Below are positions 46,699-58,502 of a DNA stretch of 64,000 nt, piece by piece. The notes beneath the pieces were generated by a model. It did not search any database, had not been told where the DNA came from, and saw only the letters and a list, made by a program, of their open reading frames with translations. Both the position numbers and the translations under genes were made by a program. The stretch's first letter is position 1, and each line of letters opens with the position of its first letter. The DNA comes from Triglochin maritima (taxonomy: Eukaryota; Streptophyta; Magnoliopsida; Alismatales; Juncaginaceae): the NCBI GenBank assembly GCA_963682175.1, contig OY821779.1, positions 4,786,501 through 4,850,500 of the forward strand. The letters run 5' to 3'.

Positions 46699-47367
46699 AT
46701 GAGACCTCCCCCACGTGGTCATAGCACCAGCGAGGAGACTGGGACTAGGGACTGGGCTGATGAGTGACGGATGCTCTACGACACTGTGTAGAGATTGGGC
46801 ATTCTTCAAGAGCGCCAGTCTGGCAGAAAGGAGACAGCGGGGGCAGGAGTGGTGCGTGACCGCTTTATGTGCCAACATCCACATGCATTTGATAGCAGAG
46901 GTGATTCTGAGGCTGCCGGGGACTGGGTCTTTAAGATCCAAGAGATCTTCCAGGCGATTGGGAGTCCGCCGGAGAGGATCGTGGGGGTAGCCACATATGT
47001 TTTGGGCGGTGATGTGTCCAATTGGTGGAGGACCACAACTACAGTGGTCTTTTCTAGCATAATTGATGTCAGCTGGGATGAGTTCCCCGGGGAATTCAAT
47101 GAGCAGTACTTCTCGGAGCATGTCAGAGACGGGAAGAGAGAGGAGTTCATGACCATCGAGGAGGAGGAGCTGGCACTGGTGGTCTACATCCGGAAGTTCA
47201 ACGCCCTGAAGTGTTATTGTCCGGAGATCTGTGTGACGCCGATTCAGAGAGCGAGGAAGTTTATACGGGGGCTTCGGAAGCCGCTCCAGACTCGCGTGAC
47301 TTACAGTATGCAACAGACTCTGGCGGATGCGGTGAAGTTTGCGACCCTCATAGACCAGGACAACTAG
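46699..47367 (+). pseudogene. Tekay gag (decayed)
   Basis: ATG at 46699 opens MRPPPRGHSTSEET. It runs through two stops (TGA 46765-46767 and TAG 46789-46791) into a clean stretch ([42 protein letters not shown]) colinear with the gag of the intact element. It stops at TAG 47365-47367, where the frame should continue to ENY-ESRRP. Confidence 0.9.
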
Positions 47368-47962
47368 GAGAACTACACGGAGTCTAGGAGGCCATAGGGG
47401 AAAATCAGTGGATGTCCAGGAGTTCCACTACCAATTAATCCGGGCAAGAGGCCCCGGATTGAGGGGAGCAGTGCACGCCAGCCTGAGTCGTGCAGGTAGT
47501 GTGGCAGGGTCCACCCGGGACGAGAGAATGGGACCCGTACTAGGGTTTGTTTCAGTTGTGGTCAGTCGGGTCATTATGCTATAGATTGTACGAGTAGGCC
47601 AGGCAAGTCCAGTGTTCGAGCGAGACCCCCAGCAGCAGGTAGTGACGGAGGTCGTCGTCCTTTTGTGCCACCTCAGCAGGGACACTGTGGGGAGCATTCT
47701 CCCCAGCGTCACGATTGTTTTGGGAGACCAGGTGTTCCCGGCTGACCTGGTCTTGCTACCGATGGAGGACTTTGACGTCATACTGGGGACAAATTGATTG
47801 TCATGGTATGATGTGCGAGTCTTGTGCCAGGAGAAGAAGATTCTGATCCCGAGGAAGGGTCTACCAGATGTGCTGATCCCGAGGTTGAGTAGTGATGTCA
47901 GCAGTGAGGGTACGGAAGTTGATGCAACATGGTTGCAGAGCTCTTGTGGCCACCTTAGTAGT
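47368..47962 (+). pseudogene. Tekay zinc knuckle and protease remnant
   Basis: A CCHC knuckle CFSCGQSGHYAIDC occurs near 47548-47590. A protease segment [18 protein letters not shown] follows, but the stretch that should hold the active-site aspartate is deleted. W of the next motif is TGA. The gag-protease element at 47963 then cuts the frame. Confidence 0.85.
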
Positions 47963-49151
47963 TGTTGAGAATTAAATTTATACCGCAAGTGCACGGTGTC
48001 AATGAAGACGTGGCAAATACGGGTCGAACACAAGGAGGGAGAGATTTCGTGTTTATGTTGTTTTCAATTAGAGGGGAAGAATTAGAGAAGAATTAATTTG
48101 GGTTTTTGGGGTTTTTGGTTTAATTAACTAAAGTACGAAACAAAAGCAATTAAAATTAAAACAAGAACAAAGAGAGAAATCCGTGGGGTGGAGGTTTAGA
48201 CTTAGGTTTAGAGTAGAGAATTACTGAAACTTATTGTAAATCATGTTAGTTATGAAGCATTACAAGATAAATGACTTAACATAAACTCAAGTAATCAAAA
48301 TACACTAATCATGAACTTAAAATAATAACATGCATTCATCATTCTCTAACCCTAATTCCATCACCTCCACCCTTTGGAGAGAGTTAGAAACTCATGGAGG
48401 GAGGAAGAAGAAGGGGTCCTTGAGACATTAAAAGAAAACTAAAACAAGAATTAAAAGAACAGAATTTTATTAATAAAACTAAGGTACACAAATAAGAACA
48501 ACAACTAAGGACCCTATTTACATCGTTCTCGGGTCTATTTATAGTTGCTACAAGGGACTTAGGTATAGAATTGGATAGTACACGTGTCCATACACGAGTG
48601 GACGAAATTGGGACACACGGATCAACCAATGGGCGGCGGAATCGCCGCACATTATGTGTATTGTGCGGCGGATTCGCCTCCCACGTTGGTCGGATTTAAT
48701 CAGGATTTTTGTCACGCGTTTATGGTATGATTTGATCTTTATTTGCGTGTCTGGATGATTTCTTTCCATTGTCTTGAGCTCCGGATTAATTCCTTCCATT
48801 GTTGGAGATTTATAGTTGATTTTTCTTTTGACTTTTCCAACAAAATATCTTGATCCTTTTCTTTTGCAATTAGGTCCTTGGCATTTTTGCAATTAAGCCC
48901 TTGACCTTTTTGTGATTAGCTCCTTGAATGCTTTTATGCTTGGATGCATTTCCAATTGAAACCCGATAAACTTGAATTCGGTCTTTATGATAGAAATGAA
49001 TCTTTTGCACACGTTTATGCTCGGAATGTGGGTAAATTGCATTCAGGTCCCTGTATTCTGTAAATAAGACTAAACACATACCTTAGTAGCATTTATTGAT
49101 GTAAAAGTAATCTAAATGAAAGACATATGATGCAATGTATGCAATGCATCA
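47963..49151 (-). repeat. 3' LTR of the gag-protease element
   Basis: Plus-strand ends TGTTGAGAATT and GCAATGCATCA. A minus-strand TATA (CTATAAATAGACC) lies near 48533-48545. GC-rich palindromes GCGGCGGAATCGCCGC (near 48631) and GCGGCGGATTCGCC lie close together. Confidence 0.95.
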
Positions 49152-50254
49152 AATACCCCCACACCTAGATTTTGCTAGTCCCTAGCAAAGCAGAGTATAA
49201 GAAAATGAAAGCAGGGAAATCCTAACTCACTTTCGTAGGAATCACGGTTGCACTTAGCATGTGCAACAAGCCGTTAAACCTCCAAGTTTCCTAGGAGGAG
49301 GAGTGTTGTCTCCTGAGGGTTTTCAGCGGATATACCCACAAAATCCTGAATCAACATTTCATTAATAGCTCTCAATATCCCTACCTCAACTTTATACATC
49401 TCACTAAGAATTTTTGCATGCTCATTATATAAATCTAACTCATTAAAAATATGACTTGGTCTTTGTTCCTCCAACATTCACACCACTAACCCTTCTACAC
49501 ATGTTTATCACTTGAATTATTTTGCACGCCTCCTTTAGTGGTGAAGTATCATTCGGATCAACCATGGCATGGATCATTCTTTTAGCTTTGGGCCTTGAGT
49601 ATTATTTTTTTCTTTTTTTTCGTGATTCAACACATTTGCTTTTTGACACTTTTACCCTTTTGCATTCGTGTAGCGAGTTTGGTCGATAATCCCGAGCTGG
49701 TAGACTCAAGTTACCGGGTTTCAAGATACCCCTACGGACCAGTGACTCAAAGGCTTGGGCTTTTGTAATCATTTTGCAGAATGTGTTTTCCTCATTTTAT
49801 TCCTTTTATTTTTATTTTTATTTTCCTCAAGGCTTAATTGCTATTAGAAGTCCACACTTCCCGGTATATTTTCCTCAACCTCTGCTTTTTATCAACCACT
49901 TCAAAGATTTGATTCATCCAATTTAAGTGCATACATGTCTTAAAGGGCAATGGGTTATTTCTTTGGAACTTAGATTTATGTCACAATTTCTACAAGCAGA
50001 ACTACATAATAAGGAACAAAAACTCAATGCAATTTGTACACGGGTTTTAGCAGTTCAATCTTAAGCTATGTCATGAAACATTGATTTTTTTTTTTTTTTT
50101 TTTTTTTAAAGAAGAAAACAAGCAAATAGATATATACATAGTTAAACGCCCCCCCACACCTAAATCATGCATTGTCCTCAATGTATGCATAGATAAAATA
50201 AATGCACTTATTACCTGAGTCGGCTTGCAGTAGAGGGGTTGAGTTTGCTCAGAG
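49152..50254. other. Non-coding 3' interior of the gag-protease element
   Basis: It opens with the polypurine tract (minus strand GTGTGGGGGTATTT beside the LTR). It has no credible ORF and includes a T run at 50087-50107. A second purine-rich stretch (GTGTGGGGGGGCG, minus strand) lies near 50149-50161. Confidence 0.65.
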
Positions 50255-52678
50255 TCAACCGTAATCAGAACTGGATTGAATGACACCATATTGGTGCATG
50301 TATCCAGTTGAATTGTTCCCCATGTTGACTTGAGGAAAGGATTCCACTCTTCTCACTTGAATTGGTTCGCTTATTTGCTCGAGTGATGGTGGTTGAGTAA
50401 ATGAATCACTCCCTCTTTTCTTACTTCCTTTTTGCTTATGTGATGATTTATTTGATTCAGAATTCTGATAAATACGTGCTCTCATCACAACATCACTTGG
50501 GTTGCATATTATTTCTGGCTCATTATCAATATGGAAGATATTAAATTCTGCTTTTAAGTTCCCGAAAGATAATTGCATGAGCCCATTTCGACAGTTTATT
50601 AATGCTTCCGAGGTGGCTAAAAAGGGTCTACCTAAAATTACAGGGATTTGTCGATTAGGATTTACAACAGGTTCAGTATCAAGTACGACAAAATCCACTG
50701 GATAAATGAAGTCACCAACCTTAATCAAAACGTCCTCTACTATACCTCTCGGTTTCTTAACAGAACAATCAGCGAATTGGAGGGTTGTCTTAGAAGGTTT
50801 CAGTGGACCAAGGTTGAGTTGCTCGTAGACAGAAAATGGGAGCAAGTTAACGCTTGCACCAAGGTCTAGAAGGGCTTTATTGATAAACGTATCTCCTATT
50901 GAACATGAAATTGTGGGACACCCCGGGTCCTTATATTTTATAGGAGATGTGTTGGAAAGAATTGAGCATATGTTTGCAGTTAAGAATGCCTTCTTTGGTA
51001 CATTCGTTTTTCTCTTCTTAGTGCACAAATCTTTTAAGAATTTAGCATAAGCAGGTATTTGTTGAATCATGTCTAAGAGTGGAATGTTTACCTTAACTTG
51101 CTTAAATACTTCCAAGATTTTCTCTATTTGTGCACTAGAGTTCTTTTTGAGTCTATTGGGAAATGGGGCTTTAGGCACATAGACTCGCTCAGGTTCAGGC
51201 TGAGCTACAGGTTCAGGTTGGGTAGGTGGATTGGGCTTTTCAATTTGGACGTCGGGTTCAGTGGTCAAGTCATATGTGGGTGCTTGATGGCTGGATTGAT
51301 TAGTCATTCTAGGGTTTACCACATTATTGTCAATTTGTCTTCCGGACCGTAATGATACTACAGCATTGATTTGTTGGAACGGTCCTTCCTCATTAACCAT
51401 TTGAACCGGTCTAGGGTTGTTATTTCCTGAAGGTGGTTGATAAGATTGATATTGATTATTAGTTCTGGGGTTCACCTCAGGTTGACTTGGAAATTGGCCC
51501 TTTTCTCTTTCACCTATTATCTGTGCTAATTGGCTGACCTGTGTCTCTAGCCTTTGGAATGATTGGTTGGTTGTTTGTATAAAAGTTGTCATTAAAGTTT
51601 CTAATTTAGTCAACCTAACCTCATGATTTCCATTATTACCCCCAGATGATGTATTATTTTGATTATATGGGGTTGGTTGTTGTCTAGGAGGTTGTCCTTG
51701 TTGGGTCCACGAAAAATTGGGATGATTACGCCAACCTGGGTTATAGGTTGATGCGTAAGGATCATTTCTAGAATTGTTAAATGTGGCATTAACATGTTCC
51801 AGGTTCACACAGTCCTCCATTAAATGACCAGTCTGACCACATCTAGAGCAAGGGGTAGGGGATGCTTGTCGGGTTTGGTTTTGCAGTTCTAGACTTTCCA
51901 TTCTACGCATTAGGGTAGCTAGTTTTGCCTCGGCCGCTATGTTGGAGTCTATAGCTAAGACACCTGGTCGGGGTTGACTCGCTATTCTAGATCCAATACT
52001 CGGGTTGATGGGTGTTCTAGCATTGTCCCATTGCATACTATTTTCAGCTAAATCCTCAAGACAAGTCCAGGCATCATTTTCATTTTTGGACATAAAATTC
52101 CCTTGGCTCACAGATTCTAGCATAACCCTAGATGTGGGTGTCAATCCCTCATAGATAATTTGGCACAATTGCCACTTCGGAATTCCGTGATGAGGGCATT
52201 GGGTCAAGACACTCTTAAATCTCTCAAGATAGGAATAGAACGGCTCGCTCTCAGACTGAACGAATGCAACAATTTCATTCCTAATCTTCATAGTCTTATG
52301 GTTGGGGAAATATTTTTTTAAGAAAACTTGAACAAATTCAGCCCAACTTCTAATAGATCTTTCGGCTAGACTATATAGCCATTTCTTAGCGTCATCCTTT
52401 AGTGCCAGAGGCACAAATTTCAGACGCACTGCCTCTTCAGGGATATGCTGGTATTGCATAAGAGAGCAGATTTCCTCAAATTCTCTAAGGAAAAGATATG
52501 GATCTTCCCTAGAGGTGAACTTAGGCAACATACTCATGTATTGTGCCTTAAGTTCGAAGTCGCGACCCGGTATGGTGGGCATGACGATGCACGATGGCTG
52601 AGCAGCCATCGTTGGGTAGCACCGATCCCTCAAAGTTATAGGTTGCGCAACAGGCGGGTCCACTACGTTCTCACCCAT
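50255..52678 (-). CDS. Gag-aspartic protease polyprotein, 807 aa
   Basis: I start at the first in-frame ATG (52678). The open frame extends 46 codons upstream without an ATG. A retrotransposon gag domain covers about 35-210, with motifs PGRDFELKAQY, EDPYLFLREFEEIC, SWAEFVQVFLKKYFP and EPFYSYLERFKSVL. A CCHC knuckle CSRCGQTGHLMEDC (about 276-289) follows, then a Gln/Asn/Pro-rich linker. The aspartic protease has ALLDLGASVNLLPFSVYEQL (from about 601) and the flap/FVVLD and VILGRPFLAT blocks. The frame ends in a low-complexity tail. No RT motif occurs. It probably makes virus-like-particle coat and its own protease. Confidence 0.92.
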   Translation of the reverse strand: MGENVVDPPVAQPITLRDRCYPTMAAQPSCIVMPTIPGRDFELKAQYMSMLPKFTSREDPYLFLREFEEICSLMQYQHIPEEAVRLKFVPLALKDDAKKWLYSLAERSIRSWAEFVQVFLKKYFPNHKTMKIRNEIVAFVQSESEPFYSYLERFKSVLTQCPHHGIPKWQLCQIIYEGLTPTSRVMLESVSQGNFMSKNENDAWTCLEDLAENSMQWDNARTPINPSIGSRIASQPRPGVLAIDSNIAAEAKLATLMRRMESLELQNQTRQASPTPCSRCGQTGHLMEDCVNLEHVNATFNNSRNDPYASTYNPGWRNHPNFSWTQQGQPPRQQPTPYNQNNTSSGGNNGNHEVRLTKLETLMTTFIQTTNQSFQRLETQVSQLAQIIGEREKGQFPSQPEVNPRTNNQYQSYQPPSGNNNPRPVQMVNEEGPFQQINAVVSLRSGRQIDNNVVNPRMTNQSSHQAPTYDLTTEPDVQIEKPNPPTQPEPVAQPEPERVYVPKAPFPNRLKKNSSAQIEKILEVFKQVKVNIPLLDMIQQIPAYAKFLKDLCTKKRKTNVPKKAFLTANICSILSNTSPIKYKDPGCPTISCSIGDTFINKALLDLGASVNLLPFSVYEQLNLGPLKPSKTTLQFADCSVKKPRGIVEDVLIKVGDFIYPVDFVVLDTEPVVNPNRQIPVILGRPFLATSEALINCRNGLMQLSFGNLKAEFNIFHIDNEPEIICNPSDVVMRARIYQNSESNKSSHKQKGSKKRGSDSFTQPPSLEQISEPIQVRRVESFPQVNMGNNSTGYMHQYGVIQSSSDYG

Positions 52679-52816
52679 TAGATCCGGGTGAGGTGGTGCA
52701 ACAGGTGGATTGGGGTTAAGTTCCAGACTGGAATCTAGATGAACTCGTGAGAGTCGATTACTCAAGTCCCGAATCCAAATCTGAGTGCACCGGGTTGAAT
52801 CAATTTTTGAATTCAA

Positions 52817-54119
52817 ATTCGAAATTTAAATTCCAAATTTAATTTCAAGAATTAATTACTCTTTTTTTTCGTTTTTTTTTTTTTGAATTTTTTTGAATTT
52901 TAAAAAAAAAAAATTTTTATTATTTTTATTTTTTTAATTTTTTTTTTTAAAAGAAACAAACAATAGAAAGGTAGGGATGAGAAGGGAAAGAAGACTCAGA
53001 CGAGAAGGGAAACTTAACTCTAAAGGATAAAAATTAGGGTTGGTCAGAAATTTCCTGAACAAGCACGGTCAAAACAATCCTAGACCTAGTGTCACTTAGA
53101 TCTAGACGACTCCTAACAGGTTGAGTCGAATTAGTTTGCTTGATTCACCTCCCTCACCAATCAAACCAAGTTGGCCAGTTAGTGTATAGCTAGTGGGGGC
53201 GCTTCCGACAGAGTCGGTGCCAATTAGACAACCACGTCGCTTGGAAGACTTTCGTCGACACAAAAACACTTTCTAGACACCAAATTGAATTCAATTAGCT
53301 TCAGGTCATAGCAAGTCAAACCAATCTCCTCCTTAATTGAGTCCGAGTCCTTAGGGCCAATGTCTAATTGATTTTAAATTTTAGGCTTAGGCGACACTTC
53401 AGGATTGTGGTTTGTGGGCTACGGGAGGGTGATGAATTCCCCACCGTATCTTTTCCTACGGAGTTGCCCTTAAGATAGTTTAACTTAAATCTAGCAAAGA
53501 TAGTCAAACAATGGTCCTTTTAATGGGGGCAATTGCAAGGTTGTATGCAACTAAATTATATGCTCTAATGCAATCGATAAAAACCTCGATACGTACCTTG
53601 CCTCCAGCAATCTTCAACAAGTATTAATTTGCAAGAATTTAGCAAGAATAATGCAAGCAAAACATTATATGATGCATGCACTAAGGTCTTTCTAATTTTG
53701 CCAATTTTAGGTCAGAGTTGAATTATTGCCAATTATGGAATTGTAACCCTAACACGTGCAATTCTACGAAAGGAAACTTTTCAACTAGTCAGATTTTACG
53801 AGAAAGGCAAGAAAAGTTACCTCCGCAATGCTCAGTCGGGTTCGCCGCCCGCTCTCGGAGATTCCAGTAGCTCAATGCGACCACCCAGAGATGTCGACGA
53901 CGCCCCAGAAATTTGAAGACCAGAACCCACACTGGTGCGGCGATTCCGCCGCAAGTTACCTTGTAGATGCGGCGATTCCGCCGCCCAAGTGTCTCAGAAC
54001 GCTCCCGGATTTCGCCGCGCGCTCTGTTGTCTCCTGCTACACAAATTCAAATACTTAGATCGCGCACAAGGTAGACAGGATAAAATCGAAAACACAAAAA
54101 ACACAAAATCTGCGTCGCC
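52817..54119. other. Leader region of the gag-protease element
   Basis: An extreme A/T tract at 52855-52955 is followed by non-coding leader. Two copies of GCGGCGATTCCGCCGC-type palindromes occur at about 53937-53952 and 53970-53985. Confidence 0.6.
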
Positions 54120-54137
54120 TCCCCGGCAACGGCGCCA
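54120..54137 (-). promoter_or_regulatory. Primer-binding site (tRNA-Asp)
   Basis: The plus strand reads TCCCCGGCAACGGCGCCA, the 3' end of tRNA-Asp including CCA, so the minus-strand element carries its complement 6 nt from the 5' LTR. Confidence 0.93.
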
Positions 54138-54143
54138 AAAACT

Positions 54144-55332
54144 TGTTGAGAATTAAATTTATACCGCAAGTGCACGGTGTCAATGAAGACGTGGCAAATA
54201 CGGGTCGAACACAAGGAGGGAGAGATTTCGTGTTTATGTTGTTTTCAATTAGAGGGGAAGAATTAGAGAAGAATTAATTTGGGTTTTTGGGGTTTTTGGT
54301 TTAATTAACTAAAGTACGAAACAAAAGCAATTAAAATTAAAACAAGAACAAAGAGAGAAATCCGTGGGGTGGAGGTTTAGACTTAGGTTTAGAGTAGAGA
54401 ATTACTGAAACTTATTGTAAATCATGTTAGTTATGAAGCATTACAAGATAAATGACTTAACATAAACTCAAGTAATCAAAATACACTAATCATGAACTTA
54501 AAATAATAACATGCATTCATCATTCTCTAACCCTAATTCCATCACCTCCACCCTTTGGAGAGAGTTAGAAACTCATGGAGGGAGGAAGAAGAAGGGGTCC
54601 TTGAGACATTAAAAGAAAACTAAAACAAGAATTAAAAGAACAGAATTTTATTAATAAAACTAAGGTACACAAATAAGAACAACAACTAAGGACCCTATTT
54701 ACATCGTTCTCGGGTCTATTTATAGTTGCTACAAGGGACTTAGGTATAGAATTGGATAGTACACGTGTCCATACACGAGTGGACGAAATTGGGACACACG
54801 GATCAACCAATGGGCGGCGGAATCGCCGCACATTATGTGTATTGTGCGGCGGATTCGCCTCCCACGTTGGTCGGATTTAATCAGGATTTTTGTCACGCGT
54901 TTATGGTATGATTTGATCTTTATTTGCGTGTCTGGATGATTTCTTTCCATTGTCTTGAGCTCCGGATTAATTCCTTCCATTGTTGGAGATTTATAGTTGA
55001 TTTTTCTTTTGACTTTTCCAACAAAATATCTTGATCCTTTTCTTTTGCAATTAGGTCCTTGGCATTTTTGCAATTAAGCCCTTGACCTTTTTGTGATTAG
55101 CTCCTTGAATGCTTTTATGCTTGGATGCATTTCCAATTGAAACCCGATAAACTTGAATTCGGTCTTTATGATAGAAATGAATCTTTTGCACACGTTTATG
55201 CTCGGAATGTGGGTAAATTGCATTCAGGTCCCTGTATTCTGTAAATAAGACTAAACACATACCTTAGTAGCATTTATTGATGTAAAAGTAATCTAAATGA
55301 AAGACATATGATGCAATGTATGCAATGCATCA
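54144..55332 (-). repeat. 5' LTR of the gag-protease element
   Basis: A copy of 47963-49151 offset by 6181 bp, with the same length and the same ORFs. No difference was seen by eye. Confidence 0.95.
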
Positions 55333-55337
55333 GTAGT

Positions 55338-56155
55338 CCCAGATCCAAAGACGAGGATGTTGGAGGACATAGAGATTGCTTACGTTTTTCTAGAGGTCTT
55401 TTCGGATGTCACTGGTCTGCCGCCTCACAGGGAGTTAGAGTTCAACATCGATTTGGTGGCTGAGACCACTCCGCGGTCGAAGATTCCGTACATGATGACA
55501 CCTGCTGAGTTAACCAAGTTGAAGAAGAAGTTGCAGGATTTGATGGACACTGGGTTTATCTGACCTAATGTCTCACCTGATTACAGGGAGCATCGGTACT
55601 CTTCGTGAAGAAGAAGGTTGGCTCGTTGCGGATATGTATTGATTACAAGATGTTGAATAAGGTTACCATTAGGAATCAATATCTTTACTCAGGATCGATG
55701 ACCTTTTTAACCAGTTGCAGTCAGCAAAGGTATTCTCGAAGATTGATCTGCGATCCGGTTACCATCAGTTGAGAATCAGAGAGGCAGATGTTCAGAAGAC
55801 AACGTTTAGGACGAGGTACGGGCACTATGAGTTTTTGGTGATGTTGTTTGGGTTAACGAACGCGCCTACAGCTTTCATGGATCTAATGAACATGACATTC
55901 AGTCAGTACCTCAATCGATTTGTGATTGTCTTCGTGGACGACATTTTGATCTACTCACCTAATATAGAGCAGCACAAGGAATAGTTGAGGATTGTACTTG
56001 GCATTTTGAGAGATCAGTAATTGTACACCAAGTTTTCAAAGTATGAGTTCTGGCTAGACAATGTTGCATTCCTGGGGCACATAGTATCGAGTGCTGGGAT
56101 ATCAGTGGATCCAACGAAGGTTGAGGCTGTGACATAGTGGAGAGTCCCGACGAGT
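55338..56155 (+). pseudogene. Tekay reverse transcriptase (decayed)
   Basis: It resumes the host element after the insertion: [14 protein letters not shown], an insertion/frameshift near 55561-55700, then [35 protein letters not shown] and [10 protein letters not shown] with the YxDD-equivalent VDD intact. A stop at 55982-55984 (TAG) and several frame changes follow. Confidence 0.92.
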
Positions 56156-56649
56156 GTGATTGAGATTAGGAGCTTTGATGGGCTGACGGGTTATTATCGT
56201 CGGTTCATCCAGGACTTATCGAGGCTTGCTTCGCCTCTGACGGCGCTGACAGATAAGGGGGTGAAGTTTGTATGGTCCCAGAAGTGCGAGAATAGTTTTC
56301 AGAAACTGAAGAGTCAGTTGACAACTAGTCCGGTTCTGACTCTTCCCAGTGGCAGTGGAGGTTTTGTAATTTACAGCGACACTTCCAGTGTTGGTTTGGG
56401 ATGCGTACTTTTGCAGCACGGACAGGTGGTCACGATTTGGAGTTGGCAGCAGTGATTCACGTACTGAAGACCTAGCGTCATTATCTGTATTGCGAGCAGT
56501 TTGAGGTCTTCGCAGATCACCAGAGCCTAAAGTACCTGTTTTCGCAGAATGAACTGAATATGAGGCAACACAGATGACTCGAGCTCATTAAGGATTATGA
56601 TTTCACAATCTCTTGTCATCCGGGGAAGGCGAATTCCGTTGCAGAAGCT
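56156..56649 (+). pseudogene. Tekay RNase H (decayed)
   Basis: YYRRFIQDLSRLASPLTAL leads into VIYSDTSSVGLGCVLLQHG (the SDAS motif reads SDTS). A deletion removes the segment after GQV. KTWRHY has TAG for W, then [20 protein letters not shown] and YHPGKAN-like CHPGKANSVAEALSRK. Confidence 0.88.
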
Positions 56650-57254
56650 TTGAGCAGGAAGGTGGAGGTGGCTGTAGCCGGTCTTTTTATCCAGGAGTGG
56701 AAGCTGTTGGAAATTTTGGCCGAGTGGAAGTCGTTCACTGATGGGTCACGGGGTGCAGTGATTGCGGGTATGAGGGTGGAGCCTCAGATGGTCACGAGTA
56801 TTGTCCAAGCTCAGAGTTCCGATGATGAGTTAACTGGGTTGTTGCAGTTGGCTACCAGAGATGGATTAGACTTCAGTATAAGAGTTGATGAAGGTCTGAG
56901 ATTCAGAGGTTGTGTCTGGATGCCTAAGGGAGGAGATCTGAGGAAGGAGATCTTGAAGGAGGCACACAGGTCTCGTTACTCTATACACCCAGGTAGTACG
57001 AAGATGTACAAGGATCCTCAGAGGAATTTCTGGTGGAAGAAGATGAAGACGGAGATAACTGAGTTTGTTGACACATGCCTAGTTTGTCAGTAGGTGAAGA
57101 TTAAGCATCAGAGACCCACGGAGCCAATGCAGAGGATTGAGTTTCCATAGTGGAAGTGGGAGCATGTGACTATGGATTTTGTCACCGGGTTGCCGAAGAC
57201 GAGGGGATTTCATGACGTGATTTTGGTCGTAGTCAATTGACTGACCAAGTCGGC
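56650..57254 (+). pseudogene. Tekay integrase zinc finger and start of core
   Basis: [20 protein letters not shown] and CLVC form the HHCC finger. CQ-VK has TAG for the second [17 protein letters not shown] holds the first catalytic Asp, and the frame breaks at 57254 where the solo LTR inserted in the K-SAHF segment. Confidence 0.9.
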
Positions 57255-58497
57255 TGATGAGAATTAAATTTATACCGCAAGTGCACGACGTCAATGAAGA
57301 CGTGGCAAATACGGGTCGAACACAAGGAGGGAGAGATCTTGTTATTTGTGTGATTTTCGATTAAGGGGAAGAAGGAGAGAAGAAATAAATTGGGTTTTGA
57401 GATTTTTGATTTTTAATTTCCTAAAGCATGAAACATGAACAAATAAAACTAAAGCAAGAACAAAGATGGTGAATTCCGTTGGGTGGAGGTTTAGGTATTG
57501 GGTTTAGATTAGAGAATTCAGAAACTTATAATAAATCATATTAGTTATAAAGCATTACATGATAAATGATTTAACATAAACTCAAGTAATCAAAATATAC
57601 TAACATGAAATTAAAATAATAACTTTTATTCTTCTTCTCTTCACCCTAAATCCGTCACCTCCACCATTTGGAAAGAGTTAGAAACTCATGGATGGAAAGG
57701 AGGAGAAGGGGTCCTAGAGGAATTACAAAAGAAAACTAAAAACAAGAAATAAAACAACAGAAATTTATTAAACTAAGGAATAAAAACTAGAACATAAGCT
57801 AAGGACTCTCACAACATCGTTTCAGGGCTATTTATAGCCGATACAAGAGACTTAGGTATAAAATAGGAAAGTACACGCGTCAACACGCAACCGGTAAAAA
57901 ATTTAGAGCATCAATCTAATTTGGTGCGGCGGATTCACCGCATTTTGTACATAAGGTGCGGCGGATTCACCGCATTTTGTACATAAGGTGCGGCGGATTC
58001 GCCACCTTTTTAGCTCCGATTTAATCCGGATTTTTCCTGTGTGTTCATGGTATGATTTCAATATCCTTTGCGCATCTGGATTGATTTTTTCCTTTCTTTT
58101 GAGCTTCGACTTTATTTCTTTATATATTTGGAGATCCACATTGATTTTCTTTAGATTTTCTCCATAATAATAAAAGCTACTCGTAATTTGCAATTAGGTC
58201 CTTGGCTTTTTGCAATTAAGTCATTGTCTACTTTTGTGCTTAAGTCCTTGTCCTTTTTGTAATTAGGTCTTGAATGCTTTTATGCTTGGATGCATTTCCA
58301 TTTGAAACCCGATAATCTTGAACTTGGTCTTTATGCCAGGAATGAGTCTCTTGCACGCATTTATGCTCGGGATATGGGTAATTTACATTCAGGTCCCTGT
58401 ATTCTGTAAATAAGACTAAACACATACCTTAGTAGCATTTATTGATATAAAATTAATCTAAATGAAAGACATATGATGCAATGTATGCAATGCATCA
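57255..58497 (-). mobile_element. Solo LTR of the gag-protease family (TSD TCGGC)
   Basis: A 1243-bp sequence starting TGATGAGAATTAAATT and ending GCAATGCATCA, with perfect TSD TCGGC at 57250-57254 and 58498-58502. It is clearly related to, but more diverged than, the 1189-bp LTRs at 47963 and 54144. Confidence 0.95.
57923..58008. repeat. 32-bp tandem repeat with GCGGCGGATT core
   Basis: Two full units (57923-57954, 57955-57986) and a partial third, each GGTGCGGCGGATTCACCGC followed by an ATTTTGTACATAA spacer. The core is the half palindrome found elsewhere in this LTR family. Confidence 0.92.
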
Positions 58498-58502
58498 TCG
58501 GC

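Larger units (their letters stand above)
47963..55332 (-). mobile_element. Non-autonomous gag-protease LTR element (TR-GAG-like, TSD GTAGT)
   Basis: A 7370-bp element on the minus strand with perfect TSD GTAGT at 47958-47962 and 55333-55337. The 1189-bp LTRs are the same length, and all their listed ORFs have identical translations, so insertion was very recent. A tRNA-Asp primer site and a polypurine tract are present. The only gene is gag plus aspartic protease. RT, RNase H and integrase are absent from the 4992-bp interior. This fits the terminal-repeat-with-GAG class of non-autonomous elements, related by protease style (DLGAS) to Athila/Tat gypsy elements that must provide polymerase in trans. 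Confidence 0.92.
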
